NCBI GenBank assembly: GCA_036480335.1
Contig: JAZGGH010000020.1
Location: 1-35,588, forward strand
Source of the DNA: JAZGER01 sp036480335
GTDB lineage: Bacteria; Pseudomonadota; Gammaproteobacteria; DSM-19610
DNA length: 35,588 bases
Reading direction: 5' to 3'
The translations under genes were made by a program, and so were the position numbers. The notes beneath the pieces are model-generated. The model was given only the letters and a program-made list of their open reading frames with translations. It ran no database searches and had not been told where the DNA came from. This document shows positions 16,997 to 25,287 of this stretch, piece after piece; the first letter of the stretch is position 1; every line of letters begins with the position of its first letter.

Positions 16997-17640
16997 TGCC
17001 AAAATTTCCAGAGCCGCCATCGAGCGAATCGTTGGCCCGTATTGAACCAGAAATACGGTTGATTAATTCTGCTACGGAAGCGACACGATTATTTTCCAGC
17101 CGAGGCCATTATCCAACGAGATGGAATGCATTTCGCTATTTTGGTCCAACCGCGAGCCGATTTGATCATCACTTATTCGATAGAAATGGAGAGGCGTATC
17201 ACCAATCTCGTGGCATTATGTACCTTGCGACGGGTAATGAAGCGATACCCACCTGTTTAGCCGAAGTCTTTCAAGTTAACCGGATTATCAATCGCGTATC
17301 GAATAGCCCAGTGCTTAGTGCTTTTGCATTTACCCGTTCCCTCCATTTATTAAATTTAACAGGGCATTTCGCAACAACCATCGGCGCATCCACCGCAATT
17401 AATTCAGGTGCAAGGCCTCGTGCACGCCGATGGTCACAGCAGCTCTATTTAGCTTATCCTGATATTGACGGGATACTGTATGCATCATCGATGTACGGTA
17501 GCCATGAAATCATAGCTTTGTTTGAACGAGCAGTAGATGCGATACCGCAAGAATGTATCTTCCATCGACATCTGAATGACCCTGTCATTGAAACTGTTGT
17601 GCAAGAAACAGCGGCTAAAATTTCATATAATGTCGTTTAA
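16996..17640 (+). CDS. RES-domain toxin
   Basis: 214-residue RES-domain protein. Characterised RES toxins (MbcT, ParT, Res) destroy or use NAD+ through an ADP-ribosyltransferase-like fold. The residues that name the family are visible: Arg47 in FRYFGP, Tyr76 in GIMYLA, Glu90 in CLAEVF and Ser164 in DGILYASSM, followed by a HEIIALFERA helix. It directly follows the antitoxin with a 1-bp overlap and appears intact. A CTCAGT/ACTGAG inverted repeat just after the stop could be a weak terminator. The pair sits directly after the helicase block and may stabilise it; that is inference. Confidence 0.88.
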   Translation: MPKFPEPPSSESLARIEPEIRLINSATEATRLFSSRGHYPTRWNAFRYFGPTASRFDHHLFDRNGEAYHQSRGIMYLATGNEAIPTCLAEVFQVNRIINRVSNSPVLSAFAFTRSLHLLNLTGHFATTIGASTAINSGARPRARRWSQQLYLAYPDIDGILYASSMYGSHEIIALFERAVDAIPQECIFHRHLNDPVIETVVQETAAKISYNVV

Positions 17641-17847
17641 CACTCAGTGCATCGGCCCAACACCTTCGCCGGGACTGAGGCTTTAACATGCCTGTAAGTC
17701 TCTGATTATATGGAATACTGAAAATCGTAAGAGACAAAAATAGTCGGGCAATTTGGGTGTGTGTGCTACGCAGGAATACCAGACTGGTTCACAGTTAGAT
17801 TAGTTGGTCTTTAACATTCAGGCAGGCATGCCGTTACACAGGGCATT

Positions 17848-18489
17848 ATGTATGCCCCGTCTAAAATCAAATGTGTTGTTAGCGCCAGCCTGGTTGTTTT
17901 TGTGCTGCTTGCTGCGGGTTGTGGCGGTGGTTCGGATTCTGGCAGTTCTATATCAAGCCCTGATGGCGTGTCTCCAGATGGTGGTTCAAGTGACGGTTTG
18001 TCCCCATCTGCCAGTTTCAATCTTGGCGATACCCCGGAAGCGGTTGTGCAGCAATGCATGTCAGAAGCCGACAAGAAAATGCTGACGTTGGTGAACGATT
18101 TTCGTGCCAGTTCCTGGCTTTGTGGTGAGCAGCAATACCCGGCAGTTCCGCCACTGAGCTGGCATTGTACGCTCGAAGAAGCCGCTCTGGGGCATAGCCG
18201 CGATATGGGTGTGCACAATTTTTTTAATCACACCGGCTCAGATGGTCTGGGGGCTGCTGAACGGGTGCCCAATGCGGGTTATCAGTGGCGCGCAGTGGGC
18301 GAAAACATTGCTGCCGGCCTGACTCTGAGGACGGTTGAGGCAGTTATGGATGCCTGGATAGACAGTCCGGGGCATTGTGCCAATATTATGCAGTCAGTTT
18401 TTACTGAGATGGGTGCTGCAATGTATGAAGACAGTGGATCATATTATTCGCTTTACTGGACACAGAATTTTGCCGCTCCCAGGCAGTAA
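17848..18489 (+). CDS. CAP/SCP-domain lipoprotein (YkwD-like)
   Basis: 213-residue secreted lipoprotein. A hydrophobic signal (VVSASLVVFVLLAAGC) carries a lipobox, LAAGC, with the lipidated Cys at about residue 25. A Ser/Gly/Asp-rich linker follows. The CAP (cysteine-rich secretory, antigen 5, PR-1) domain spans about 75-213: MLTLVNDFRAS, LSWHCTLEEAALGHSRDM, FFNHTGSDG (conserved His), GENIAAGL and WIDSPGHCANIM (second conserved His). Four cysteines could form disulphides. Bacterial YkwD-type CAP proteins have no settled enzymatic function. The ribosome site is weak. It lies between the RES/Xre pair and the small RNA, and its GC-richer codons look more native than the preceding block. Confidence 0.85.
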   Translation: MYAPSKIKCVVSASLVVFVLLAAGCGGGSDSGSSISSPDGVSPDGGSSDGLSPSASFNLGDTPEAVVQQCMSEADKKMLTLVNDFRASSWLCGEQQYPAVPPLSWHCTLEEAALGHSRDMGVHNFFNHTGSDGLGAAERVPNAGYQWRAVGENIAAGLTLRTVEAVMDAWIDSPGHCANIMQSVFTEMGAAMYEDSGSYYSLYWTQNFAAPRQ

Positions 18490-18635
18490 TTTGTAACAAA
18501 CCCTTAAAATAGTTGACGATTTTTACCTTCTGGTACACCTTAGTAACGTATTTCCCTGCTGACTAATACCAGGCATTCTGGTTATGCCTGTCGCCAATAG
18601 ACAACAGAAATAATCAAAAAAATCATTAATAACTA

Positions 18636-18663
18636 GTGACTTACGGGCTTTTTATGTTATAGT
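18636..18663 (+). promoter_or_regulatory. Promoter of the candidate small RNA before engB
   Basis: GTGACT (18636-18641), a 16-bp spacer and TATAGT (18658-18663) resemble a sigma-70 promoter. Transcription would begin near 18670, about 160 nt before the terminator at 18791-18829. No gene starts in between. Confidence 0.55.
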
Positions 18664-18669
18664 TCGCGA

Positions 18670-18830
18670 CATCACTGTAGGAGGCAATTGATTTTTTTGA
18701 AGTTGTTCTTTTTACTGTGATCAAACAGATTTGTTTCTGCCCGTTTATGACGGGACGACTCCAACCTGACTTCCCCAAGTCAGGTCTTTTGCCCCGGTGC
18801 TTCCCCCCTTGCACTCCGGGGCTTTTTTTA
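18670..18830 (+). ncRNA. Candidate sRNA in the Spot 42/ErsA position next to engB
   Basis: The gap between the CAP gene and engB is about 370 bp with no credible protein gene. From a likely promoter it contains an imperfect 5' stem (ATCACTGTA with TACTGTGAT, 18671-18721), then three hairpins. These are CCCG/CGGG (18740-18754); a perfect 9-bp stem closed by a CCCC loop (18764-18785); and a GC-rich stem with a TTCCCCCCTT loop and a T-run (18791-18829). In enterics Spot 42 and in Pseudomonas ErsA lie between polA and engB; here the RNA keeps the engB side although about 6 kb separates it from polA. No sequence identity to either is claimed. The exposed C-rich loops suggest pairing with G-rich ribosome sites. 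Confidence 0.6.
18791..18829 (+). terminator. Rho-independent terminator of the candidate sRNA
   Basis: Stem GCCCCGG (18791-18797) pairs with CCGGGGC (18816-18822), with an inner TGC/GCA pairing, followed by seven T residues (18823-18829). It lies convergent with the engB 3' end at 18860. Confidence 0.85.
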
Positions 18831-18859
18831 ATCTGCTTCTTTCGTTGAGCTAAATGCAG

Positions 18860-19477
18860 TTAATATCCTGAACCTTCAGTTAACCAGTCATTTATTACCT
18901 GTCTTGCTTCTTCGACGCCCGTTTTTTTTAACGATGAAAATAACTGGATTGTTGCATCGGGATGGAAGCCAGCCAGTTTTTTTTCTGTGTCCAGCAGTGC
19001 TGACTTTGCCGGGCCACGACTGAGTTTGTCTGCCTTGGTTAATAATATATGTGTACGTAGATTGGCGGCATGGCACCATTGCAGCATTTTAATATCATAC
19101 TCCGTCAATGGGCGTCGGCAGTCCATCATCATCAGCAGGCCGCGTAATGACTGACGTTTCTGCAGGTATTCACTCATGTTGGCCTGCCATTGCAGTTTCA
19201 TTTTCTGCGGGACTTTCGCAAAGCCATAACCTGGCAGGTCAACGAGTCTGTGGTCGTCATCCATGGCAAAAAAGTTTAATTGCTGTGTTCGGCCGGGGGT
19301 TTTACTGGTTCTGGCCAGGGATTTCTGATTAGTAATGGTATTCAGTGCGCTGCTTTTGCCGGCATTAGAGCGTCCTGCAAAAGCAACTTCGGCGCCCCTG
19401 TCTTCAGGCGCAAGCCGATGGTTGGGAACGCTGGTTAAAAAAGTGGTTTTCGCATAAGTCAGTGTCATAATCGCCAT
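18860..19477 (-). CDS. engB: Ribosome biogenesis GTPase EngB (YihA/YsxC)
   Basis: 205-residue P-loop GTPase of the TrmE-Era-EngA-EngB superfamily, needed for late 50S subunit assembly. The G motifs are clear: G1 GRSNAGKSSALN (about residues 34-45), G3 DLPGYGFAK and G4 LTKADKLS; PGRTQQLNFF covers the G2/switch I region. The length is normal. The ATG at 19477 (MAIMTLTY) is used; an ATG three codons later is an equal alternative. It lies on the opposite strand from polA and the small RNA, the arrangement seen in other gammaproteobacteria. It is divergent from the cytochrome c4 gene. Confidence 0.96.
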   Translation of the reverse strand: MAIMTLTYAKTTFLTSVPNHRLAPEDRGAEVAFAGRSNAGKSSALNTITNQKSLARTSKTPGRTQQLNFFAMDDDHRLVDLPGYGFAKVPQKMKLQWQANMSEYLQKRQSLRGLLMMMDCRRPLTEYDIKMLQWCHAANLRTHILLTKADKLSRGPAKSALLDTEKKLAGFHPDATIQLFSSLKKTGVEEARQVINDWLTEGSGY

Positions 19478-19622
19478 TTTCTCATATAATCCACCGTGAT
19501 TCCGGTTGACCGGTTTGTCTTCGGCTGGTATACAGGTGTGCTCTTTTGGTGGCTGGTGGTTTTTAGTATATTACCAGTGAACGGATAATCATTTCCCTAA
19601 ATTCTTCGTGGAGTGGAATATA

Positions 19623-20228
19623 ATGAACAAGTGGTTTGTATTTGCTGCAATAATTTCAGTGGGTGTCAGTACCCAGGTCTGGTCTGCTGGTGATGTGGCA
19701 GCTGGAAAGACCAAGTCTGCTACCTGTGCCGGTTGTCATGGGCCGGATGGTAACAGCGCAAACCCGGATTGGCCCAAGCTGGCAGGGCAGCACCCCAAAT
19801 ACCTGATAAAACAGTTGGCAGAGTTCAAGGAAGGTGCGCGCAAAGATGCGACCATGGCTCCGATGGCAGCCCCTCTGAATGACCAGGAAATAGAAGATCT
19901 TGCTGCCTATTTTTCCAGTCAGAAGATTAGTGTAGCCGCTGCTGACGAAGCGCTGGCGACCCTGGGACAAAAAATTTACCGTGGTGGTAATCCAACCACG
20001 GGGGTTGCAGCCTGTATCGGTTGTCATGGTCCGACAGGCGCAGGAAACCCTGAAGCCAATTTCCCGTCTGTGCATAATCAGCACGCAAAATATATTGAAG
20101 TTCAGCTGCAGAATTTCAAGAGCGGTAGTCGCAATAATGACGCCGGCAAAATGATGCGTATGATTGCATCAAAAATGACTGTTGATGAAATGAAAGCCGT
20201 TTCTTCTTATATTCAGGGCTTGCATTAA
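19623..20228 (+). CDS. Dihaem cytochrome c4
   Basis: Periplasmic dihaem c-type cytochrome of about 200 residues. A signal peptide (MNKWFVFAAIISVGVSTQVWSA) precedes two cytochrome c domains with haem sites CAGCH and CIGCH. Each domain has candidate Met axial ligands (MAPMAAPL, and MMRMIASKM). Cytochrome c4 passes electrons to terminal oxidases such as cbb3. The ATG at 19623 is preferred because GGAG lies 9 bp upstream; an in-frame GTG at 19608 overlaps that site. The domains repeat one another (IKQLAEFKEGARKD and IEVQLQNFKSGSRNND), reflecting the known internal duplication. A terminator follows at 20260. Confidence 0.94.
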   Translation: MNKWFVFAAIISVGVSTQVWSAGDVAAGKTKSATCAGCHGPDGNSANPDWPKLAGQHPKYLIKQLAEFKEGARKDATMAPMAAPLNDQEIEDLAAYFSSQKISVAAADEALATLGQKIYRGGNPTTGVAACIGCHGPTGAGNPEANFPSVHNQHAKYIEVQLQNFKSGSRNNDAGKMMRMIASKMTVDEMKAVSSYIQGLH

Positions 20229-20259
20229 GCGGAGTGTTTTGATCATTACGTAAAATTAA

Positions 20260-20282
20260 GGTGGCTATTGGCCGCCTTTTTT
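20260..20282 (+). terminator. Rho-independent terminator after cytochrome c4
   Basis: GGTGGC-TATTG-GCCGCC stem-loop (one G-T pair) followed by six T residues, about 30 bp after the cytochrome c4 stop. Confidence 0.8.
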
Positions 20283-20354
20283 ACGCTGAACGATTTTTCA
20301 ATGGTGTAGTCAATATCTTTTAATGTAATTTTGTTATATGTGGAGAATAACAGT

Positions 20355-21014
20355 ATGAAAAAAATTCTGGGATTTGTTGCTGCTGCCTGTCTGTCATTTA
20401 CTGTGACTGCAGAGACGGTGTATACATCAGGTAAAGAGTATACCGTGTTATCGAATCCGCAGCCGGTTGCCAGTGAAGGCAAAATCGAGGTTATCGAGTT
20501 TTTTTGGTACGGTTGCCCGCATTGTTATCATCTGGAGTCCGAGGTGGATAGCTTCCTGAAGTCTCTTCCCGATGATGTGTCATTTATGCGTATGCCGGCA
20601 ATACTTGGGCCGTCCTGGGAATTACTCGCCAGAGGGTATTATACGGCAGAGATTCTGGGCGTAACGGAAAAAATTCATAAGCCATTGTTCGAATATTTGC
20701 ATAAGCAACGTAAACGCATTCGCAGTGTGGGTGATTTGCAGAAATTCTTCGTATCAAAAGGTGTTTCAAAAGAGGATTTTGACAAGACCTTTAATTCCTT
20801 TGCCGTCGTAACAAAAACGGGTCGCGCCCGTCAGGTGCGTGATCGTTATCAGTTAAATGGTGTGCCAGCAATCGCCATCAATGGCAAGTTTGTGACTTCA
20901 CCCAGCATGGCGGGGGGAAATACAAAAGTATTTGCTGTCATCAATCATCTTATCGAGCAGGAAAGGGTGTTGGCTGAAAGTCAGCAACAGCCTGCAGCAG
21001 TGAGTGCAAAGTAA
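20355..21014 (+). CDS. dsbA: Thiol:disulfide interchange protein DsbA
   Basis: Periplasmic thiol oxidase of about 219 residues that introduces disulphides into exported proteins and is re-oxidised by DsbB. A signal peptide (MKKILGFVAAACLSFTVTA) precedes the thioredoxin fold; the active site is WYGCPHCYHLE (CPHC) and the cis-proline loop is GVPAIAING. The ATG at 20355 follows GGAG with normal spacing, so upstream in-frame start codons are not used. The C-terminal tail (QQQPAAVSAK) is a short extension. The order cytochrome c4, dsbA, EEP protein, GGDEF protein is shared with Pseudomonas. Confidence 0.95.
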   Translation: MKKILGFVAAACLSFTVTAETVYTSGKEYTVLSNPQPVASEGKIEVIEFFWYGCPHCYHLESEVDSFLKSLPDDVSFMRMPAILGPSWELLARGYYTAEILGVTEKIHKPLFEYLHKQRKRIRSVGDLQKFFVSKGVSKEDFDKTFNSFAVVTKTGRARQVRDRYQLNGVPAIAINGKFVTSPSMAGGNTKVFAVINHLIEQERVLAESQQQPAAVSAK

Positions 21015-21052
21015 AAAAGATAACTAGTTGTTGTCTGACAGTTAGGATTCTG

Positions 21053-21092
21053 ACCTGAACCATTATTTGCTTGCAAAAATAATGATTCAGGT
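21053..21092 (+). repeat. Long imperfect hairpin after dsbA
   Basis: ACCTGAACCATTATTT (21053-21068) pairs with AAATAATGATTCAGGT (21077-21092) with one mismatch: a 16-bp stem and 8-nt loop. It lies 38 bp after dsbA and lacks a T-run, so it is an atypical terminator; it could be an mRNA 3' stabiliser or a small repeat element. No second copy was noticed in the window. Confidence 0.6.
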
Positions 21093-21219
21093 TGGCTATC
21101 CTCGCTAAAGCCTGTTTCCTTCCAGCCGAAAACTTATTAAATACTTTATATTTCTTTAAATCGTATAGAGTTACAATGTAACAACACAGGTTTTTATAAT
21201 TTACGCTTCAAATCATCCT

Positions 21220-22023
21220 ATGCAGCAATGTGCTACAGCCGAAAAAAAGAAACCTGCATCCGCCGGGCAGACCATCAAGCTGCTTAGCTATAATATTCAG
21301 GCGGGTATCAAAACAGAAAATTACCATCACTACCTGACACGTAGCTGGAAACATATTGTTCATCATCCACAACGCTTTGCCAATCTGCGACGAATTGCGG
21401 ATATGTTGGCTGAATTTGACATCGTTGGCATTCAGGAAGCCGATGCTGGCAGCCTGCGTAGCGGTTATATTAATCTGACCGAATACCTGGCAGAACATGC
21501 TGACTTCCCCTATTGGGACGACAAGACGAATCGGCGCATAGGGCAATTTGCGCACCATAGTCTTGGCATCTTGAGTCGTTTTCGGCCAACAGGTATTACA
21601 GAACATAAATTGCCAGGACGCATTCCTGGTCGTGGTGCCCTGGCTGTGCGTTATGGCGATGGCGAGGAATCTCTGGTTGTTCTGATCGCACACCTGGCAC
21701 TGAGTCATCGAGCAAGAATGAACCAGCTGGATTACCTGGCTGACCAGATAAATCAGTATCGTCATGTGGTGCTGATGGGAGACTTTAACTGCCAGTCAGA
21801 AAGCGAGGAAATTGGGCAGCTTGTTAATCGGACATTGATGAGTGAGCCACTGCATGGATTGAATACTTTTCCAAGCTGGCGACCAAAACGAAATATTGAT
21901 CATATACTGGTTTCGCCCACAGTAAAAATATTGAATGCAGAGGTTATGGATTGTTCTATTTCGGATCATCTGCCAATAGCTGTGGATATTCAATTGCCCA
22001 ATACAGTGATACTGAAGAATTAA
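21220..22023 (+). CDS. Endonuclease/exonuclease/phosphatase family hydrolase
   Basis: 267-residue member of the EEP (DNase I-like) superfamily, metal-dependent phosphodiesterases. The fold's catalytic motifs appear in order: LSYNIQAG (Asn), VGIQEAD (metal-binding Glu), VLIAHLALSHRAR (His), VLMGDFNCQ (Asp/Asn) and ISDHLPI (Asp-His) near the C-terminus. There is no signal peptide or membrane segment, so it should be cytoplasmic. Homologues at this place, between dsbA and a GGDEF gene, have no settled substrate; DNA repair nuclease and phospholipid or nucleotide phosphatase are all possible. It is 4 bp from the next gene, implying a shared transcript. Upstream there is no strong ribosome site. 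Confidence 0.85.
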   Translation: MQQCATAEKKKPASAGQTIKLLSYNIQAGIKTENYHHYLTRSWKHIVHHPQRFANLRRIADMLAEFDIVGIQEADAGSLRSGYINLTEYLAEHADFPYWDDKTNRRIGQFAHHSLGILSRFRPTGITEHKLPGRIPGRGALAVRYGDGEESLVVLIAHLALSHRARMNQLDYLADQINQYRHVVLMGDFNCQSESEEIGQLVNRTLMSEPLHGLNTFPSWRPKRNIDHILVSPTVKILNAEVMDCSISDHLPIAVDIQLPNTVILKN

Positions 22024-22027
22024 CTGA

Positions 22028-23365
22028 ATGACAACTGACACCAAAACCCAGGATGCGATTCACTGGAAAGAAAAATATTTTTCGGCCTTGCGAGAATATG
22101 ATAGCGAGGAAGTACGCTGGAAACGGACTGAAGACCTGCTTAGACAGGCGGTATCTCACCTGGCGTTAAGTGCTATTGGTGAAGATGCACAGTTAAACGA
22201 ACTATTGAAAGAAGTCAGAGCTGCTGTTTCTGATGATGCGGGCATCATGCGCTTGCCTGATTTGTTGCAACAAATTGCAGACAAATTAAGGCAGGTTGTT
22301 TTGATCAACCGACAAGATAAGGCGCCAGTTTCTGTAGAAACAGCGCTGGTTGAATTGCTGAATCGGATACCGTTGCCTGAAAATCTGAAAGACGAGGCAG
22401 AACATATTCGGCGCGAGATTCAGCAGGAGAAAATATCAGATGACTGGCTTTCTATCATCGTTGAAATTGCAGAATTAGTCGCACTGATCCAGAAAAATAC
22501 AGAAATAGAAAAGGATAGTCTGGGCGGTTTTCTATCGACGGTTAGCGAGCGTCTTAAAGAGGTGGACAGTTATCTGCGCTTTGGCGATGAATCTGCTGCA
22601 CGGGGGCGGGCAAATCGTGGCGAAATGGATATCGCTGTGCGCCGTGAAGTTGAAGGTATTAGTGATTGCATGCGCGAAGCTTCAGAGATTGGCCAGTTGA
22701 AAGACGCCGTTGAATCACAGCTGGAGTCAGTGGTTGGTCATATGAACAGATTCCGTGATATTGAAGATCAGCGTGATGCTCAGAATCAACGCGAGTTGCA
22801 GGATATGAGTCAGCAACTGGAAATCATGGAAGAAGAATCAAAGCTGTTACGTCAGCAGGTGATGCATGAGCGCAAGCAGGCGACCACAGACGTGCTGACA
22901 CAAATCCCGAACAGGCTGGCATTCGAGCAACGTTTCGAGCAGGAAGTGGCAAGTTATAAAACATCCGCGACTCCATTAGTTCTGCTGCTCTGGGATGTGG
23001 ATCACTTTAAACACGTTAATGATGATTTTGGACATGCTGCGGGTGATAAGGTATTAAAGATTCTGGCAGGCATACTGCATCGAAATATCAGGGGTACGGA
23101 TTTTACTGCGCGCCTGGGTGGTGAAGAGTTTGTCATGCTAATGAGTGGTTCGCCGATAGATTCCTGTTTAGCTGTCGCTAACAAGTTGCGCTCCTTAATT
23201 CGTCAGATGGGCTTTCATTTCCGTGGCAAGGAAGTTGTGGTTACCGCATCATGCGGCCTGACTGAATATCGTCAGGGCGAATCACTCGCCAAACTGCTTG
23301 ATCGCGCTGACCGGGCGCTTTACCGAGCCAAGGAGCAGGGGCGTAACAAGTGCCTGAAAGGCTAA
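22028..23365 (+). CDS. Diguanylate cyclase (GGDEF domain) with coiled N-terminal region
   Basis: 445-residue cytoplasmic protein. The N-terminal roughly 270 residues are charged and helical with a coiled-coil stretch (about 235-290), and match no sensor domain I recognise. The C-terminal GGDEF domain starts at about 290 (TDVLTQIPNRLAFEQRF) and carries LLWDVDHFKHVND and the active-site RLGGEEFVML (GGEEF variant, normally active). RGTD lies five residues before GGEEF, a product-inhibition I-site. It should make c-di-GMP from two GTP and be subject to feedback inhibition. No membrane segment is seen. It lies 4 bp after the EEP gene, as in Pseudomonas-like genomes. Confidence 0.9.
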   Translation: MTTDTKTQDAIHWKEKYFSALREYDSEEVRWKRTEDLLRQAVSHLALSAIGEDAQLNELLKEVRAAVSDDAGIMRLPDLLQQIADKLRQVVLINRQDKAPVSVETALVELLNRIPLPENLKDEAEHIRREIQQEKISDDWLSIIVEIAELVALIQKNTEIEKDSLGGFLSTVSERLKEVDSYLRFGDESAARGRANRGEMDIAVRREVEGISDCMREASEIGQLKDAVESQLESVVGHMNRFRDIEDQRDAQNQRELQDMSQQLEIMEEESKLLRQQVMHERKQATTDVLTQIPNRLAFEQRFEQEVASYKTSATPLVLLLWDVDHFKHVNDDFGHAAGDKVLKILAGILHRNIRGTDFTARLGGEEFVMLMSGSPIDSCLAVANKLRSLIRQMGFHFRGKEVVVTASCGLTEYRQGESLAKLLDRADRALYRAKEQGRNKCLKG

Positions 23366-23410
23366 CTGGGGCATGAATCTTATTCATCAGATAAGCTTGG
23401 GAGTGTGATT

Positions 23411-24073
23411 ATGAAAACACAGGTTTTTACATTAATAATACTCGCAGTAGCAATGACTACAATGCCGGCCAGGGCAGAGAACGTGTCTGTTGGCATCAAG
23501 GCGGGTACGCTCGGTCTGGGTGTCGAATTGTCCATGCCATTGGGCATGAATAATCTGAATGGCCGACTCGGTTTTAATTATTATAGTGATGAAGAGTCAG
23601 ACACGTTGGATGGTGTTGATTATGATGCCGATGTCGAGCTGAAGACCTTTTCCGCAATGCTGGACTGGCATCCGATGGCCAATGGTTTCAGGTTAACAGG
23701 TGGGTTGTTCTACAACGGCAATGAAGGCAGTATTGAGTCGACATCTGTCGGGAGTGTGGATATCGGCGGTACCACATTTATACTCGGGCCGAATGACAAA
23801 CTCTCTGGAGACGTTGATTTCAATACCCTGGCACCGTATCTGGGTATCGGCTATGGGCAGGCTTTTGGTCATGCTGGCCGACTTTCTTTCAGTGTTGATC
23901 TTGGTGTGCTGTTCCAGGGTTCGCCCAATGTCTCCCTGAATGCGGAAGGGCCATTATCGGGTTTGCCTGGTATTCAGGCTGCAGTCGATCAGGAAGAAAA
24001 AAATATTCAGGATGATGTTGATAATTTTGAATATTACCCGGTTGTTTCCTTAGGTGTTTCTTACCGTTACTGA
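23411..24073 (+). CDS. Putative outer-membrane beta-barrel protein
   Basis: About 220 residues. It has a signal peptide (MKTQVFTLIILAVAMTTMPARA) and a mature domain of alternating amphipathic strands (SVGIKAGTLGLGVELSMPL, GRLGFNYYSD, LKTFSAMLDWHPM, FRLTGGLFYN, APYLGIGYGQAF) that ends VVSLGVSYRY with the C-terminal aromatic residue. A GGGAG ribosome site lies 7 bp before the ATG at 23411, favouring it over an in-frame GTG at 23405. The family resembles gammaproteobacterial barrel proteins with 'YLGIGYG' strands; the function is unknown. It is not obviously in one unit with the GGDEF gene, as 45 bp separate them. Confidence 0.75.
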   Translation: MKTQVFTLIILAVAMTTMPARAENVSVGIKAGTLGLGVELSMPLGMNNLNGRLGFNYYSDEESDTLDGVDYDADVELKTFSAMLDWHPMANGFRLTGGLFYNGNEGSIESTSVGSVDIGGTTFILGPNDKLSGDVDFNTLAPYLGIGYGQAFGHAGRLSFSVDLGVLFQGSPNVSLNAEGPLSGLPGIQAAVDQEEKNIQDDVDNFEYYPVVSLGVSYRY

Positions 24074-24192
24074 TCTATGAAATCGAAGAGGGCTATATTT
24101 TTATAGCCATCTATAAATATTACTTAAAGTATAATTTACAATAAATTAAAAATAATTTACACTCAGCCAATAAATCAACTGGAGAAAGACCT

Positions 24193-24843
24193 ATGGTTGG
24201 GTTGCGGGAAAGAAAATACGCACGTACACGCCTGACACTCTGTCGGGTTTTGCTCAAGGCAATGGAAAAAACACCCTATCAGGATGTATCGGTACGAGAG
24301 TTGTGTGACAAGGCAGAGTTTTCCGAAGCCACTTTTTTCAATTATTTCCCGCAGAAACAGGACTGTCTGCAATTGGCCATTCAGCTCTGGTTGCTGGAGT
24401 TGTCCAGTCAGTTGGAACGCTCTGAGACACAGCCGGGTATTTCGCGTATTCAGACTATTTTTAATCTGGTGGCGCTGCACAGTCGTGAACATCCAGGCTT
24501 CATGCTGGCTGTGATTCACTGGGTTGCCAGTGGTGGTCAGTTGAGTGAGCAGTTTGCACCATCACTGCTTGAGCGGCAGTTTAATTTTCCGGATGACCGC
24601 AGTGTCGATGAAATGCGGGTGCTGGGGTTTGATCGTTTGCTTGGGAATCAGCTGCAGGCGGCTGTTTCATCCGGCCAGCTACCCTCAAATACATTATTGC
24701 CGACCGTTATGGCAGGTTTGTTGTCGTTGTTATTTGGCATGCCATTGATTCTGTTGGGCAGTGATCCTGGCCGAATTGGTTCGTTGTACCAACAGCAACT
24801 GCAGCTTTATTGGTCAGGTTTGCAGGCTGTCAGCCGTGGCTAA
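24193..24843 (+). CDS. TetR/AcrR family transcriptional regulator
   Basis: 216-residue one-component regulator. The N-terminal TetR helix-turn-helix covers about residues 10-60: LTLCRVLLKAMEKTPYQDVSV, then CDKAEFSEATFFNYFPQKQDCL, the classic recognition helix with the F-x-Y-F-x-x-K pattern. The C-terminal helical ligand and dimer domain includes a hydrophobic LLPTVMAGLLSLLFGMPLILL helix. Ligand and targets are unknown. GGAGAA lies just before the ATG. A small inverted repeat GGCTATA-TTTT-TATAGCC at 24091-24108 lies upstream and could be an operator or a weak terminator of the barrel gene. Its 3' end overlaps the convergent HIT gene by 30 bp. Confidence 0.9.
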   Translation: MVGLRERKYARTRLTLCRVLLKAMEKTPYQDVSVRELCDKAEFSEATFFNYFPQKQDCLQLAIQLWLLELSSQLERSETQPGISRIQTIFNLVALHSREHPGFMLAVIHWVASGGQLSEQFAPSLLERQFNFPDDRSVDEMRVLGFDRLLGNQLQAAVSSGQLPSNTLLPTVMAGLLSLLFGMPLILLGSDPGRIGSLYQQQLQLYWSGLQAVSRG

Positions 24844-25284
24844 TATAGGGGGCTTCAGGGTATTTGGTGTTAACTCAAAATTTTCGCCAAGATGATTTTT
24901 TAAAGTGTAGACTATTTCATCAACCCTTTTCTGTGTGTATGCTTTGCTAGGGTGTTTTCCCCAGACCGTTTCAGGCCAGCAGGTATCTTTTGGGTGACGA
25001 CCAATAATATGTATGTGCATTTGCGACACAATATTACCAATGGTCGCAATGTTCAGTTTTTCTATATCAAAGTTTTCTTTCACAAAACGCGATAAGCGGT
25101 TAATACTGTCCAGTATGCTTAATTGATCTACGGCGTTCATATCAAATAATTCAGTGGCTTGTGTGACTGGGATGAGGATAAACCAGGGGTAGAGTGCATT
25201 CTTGTTGAGCCGGAGAAAGCTGTTATTCATTTGTCCCAGCGGGATGCTGTCTTCAATCAGGCGGTTATCGATTTTGAATTGCAT
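24814..25284 (-). CDS. HIT-domain protein
   Basis: 156-residue protein of the histidine triad superfamily (nucleotide hydrolases and transferases). The triad is visible as QMHIHIIGR (His-x-His with hydrophobic spacing), followed by a Trp-containing D..WPETVWG segment common in this branch. The N-terminal strand region YPWFILIPVTQATELFD matches the HIT core. It lies 3 bp downstream of the receiver-like gene and is probably cotranscribed with it. The last 30 bp overlap the convergent tetR-type gene. The substrate is unknown. Confidence 0.88.
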   Translation of the reverse strand: MQFKIDNRLIEDSIPLGQMNNSFLRLNKNALYPWFILIPVTQATELFDMNAVDQLSILDSINRLSRFVKENFDIEKLNIATIGNIVSQMHIHIIGRHPKDTCWPETVWGKHPSKAYTQKRVDEIVYTLKNHLGENFELTPNTLKPPILATADSLQT

Positions 25285-25287
25285 AGG

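Noticed and set aside
18679..18720. Short leader-peptide frame after AGGAGG in the candidate sRNA (TTG start, 11 codons)
   Set aside because: Spacing of 3 bp is too short, the start is TTG, and the peptide is only a run of Leu/Phe; it is more likely part of the RNA stem region.
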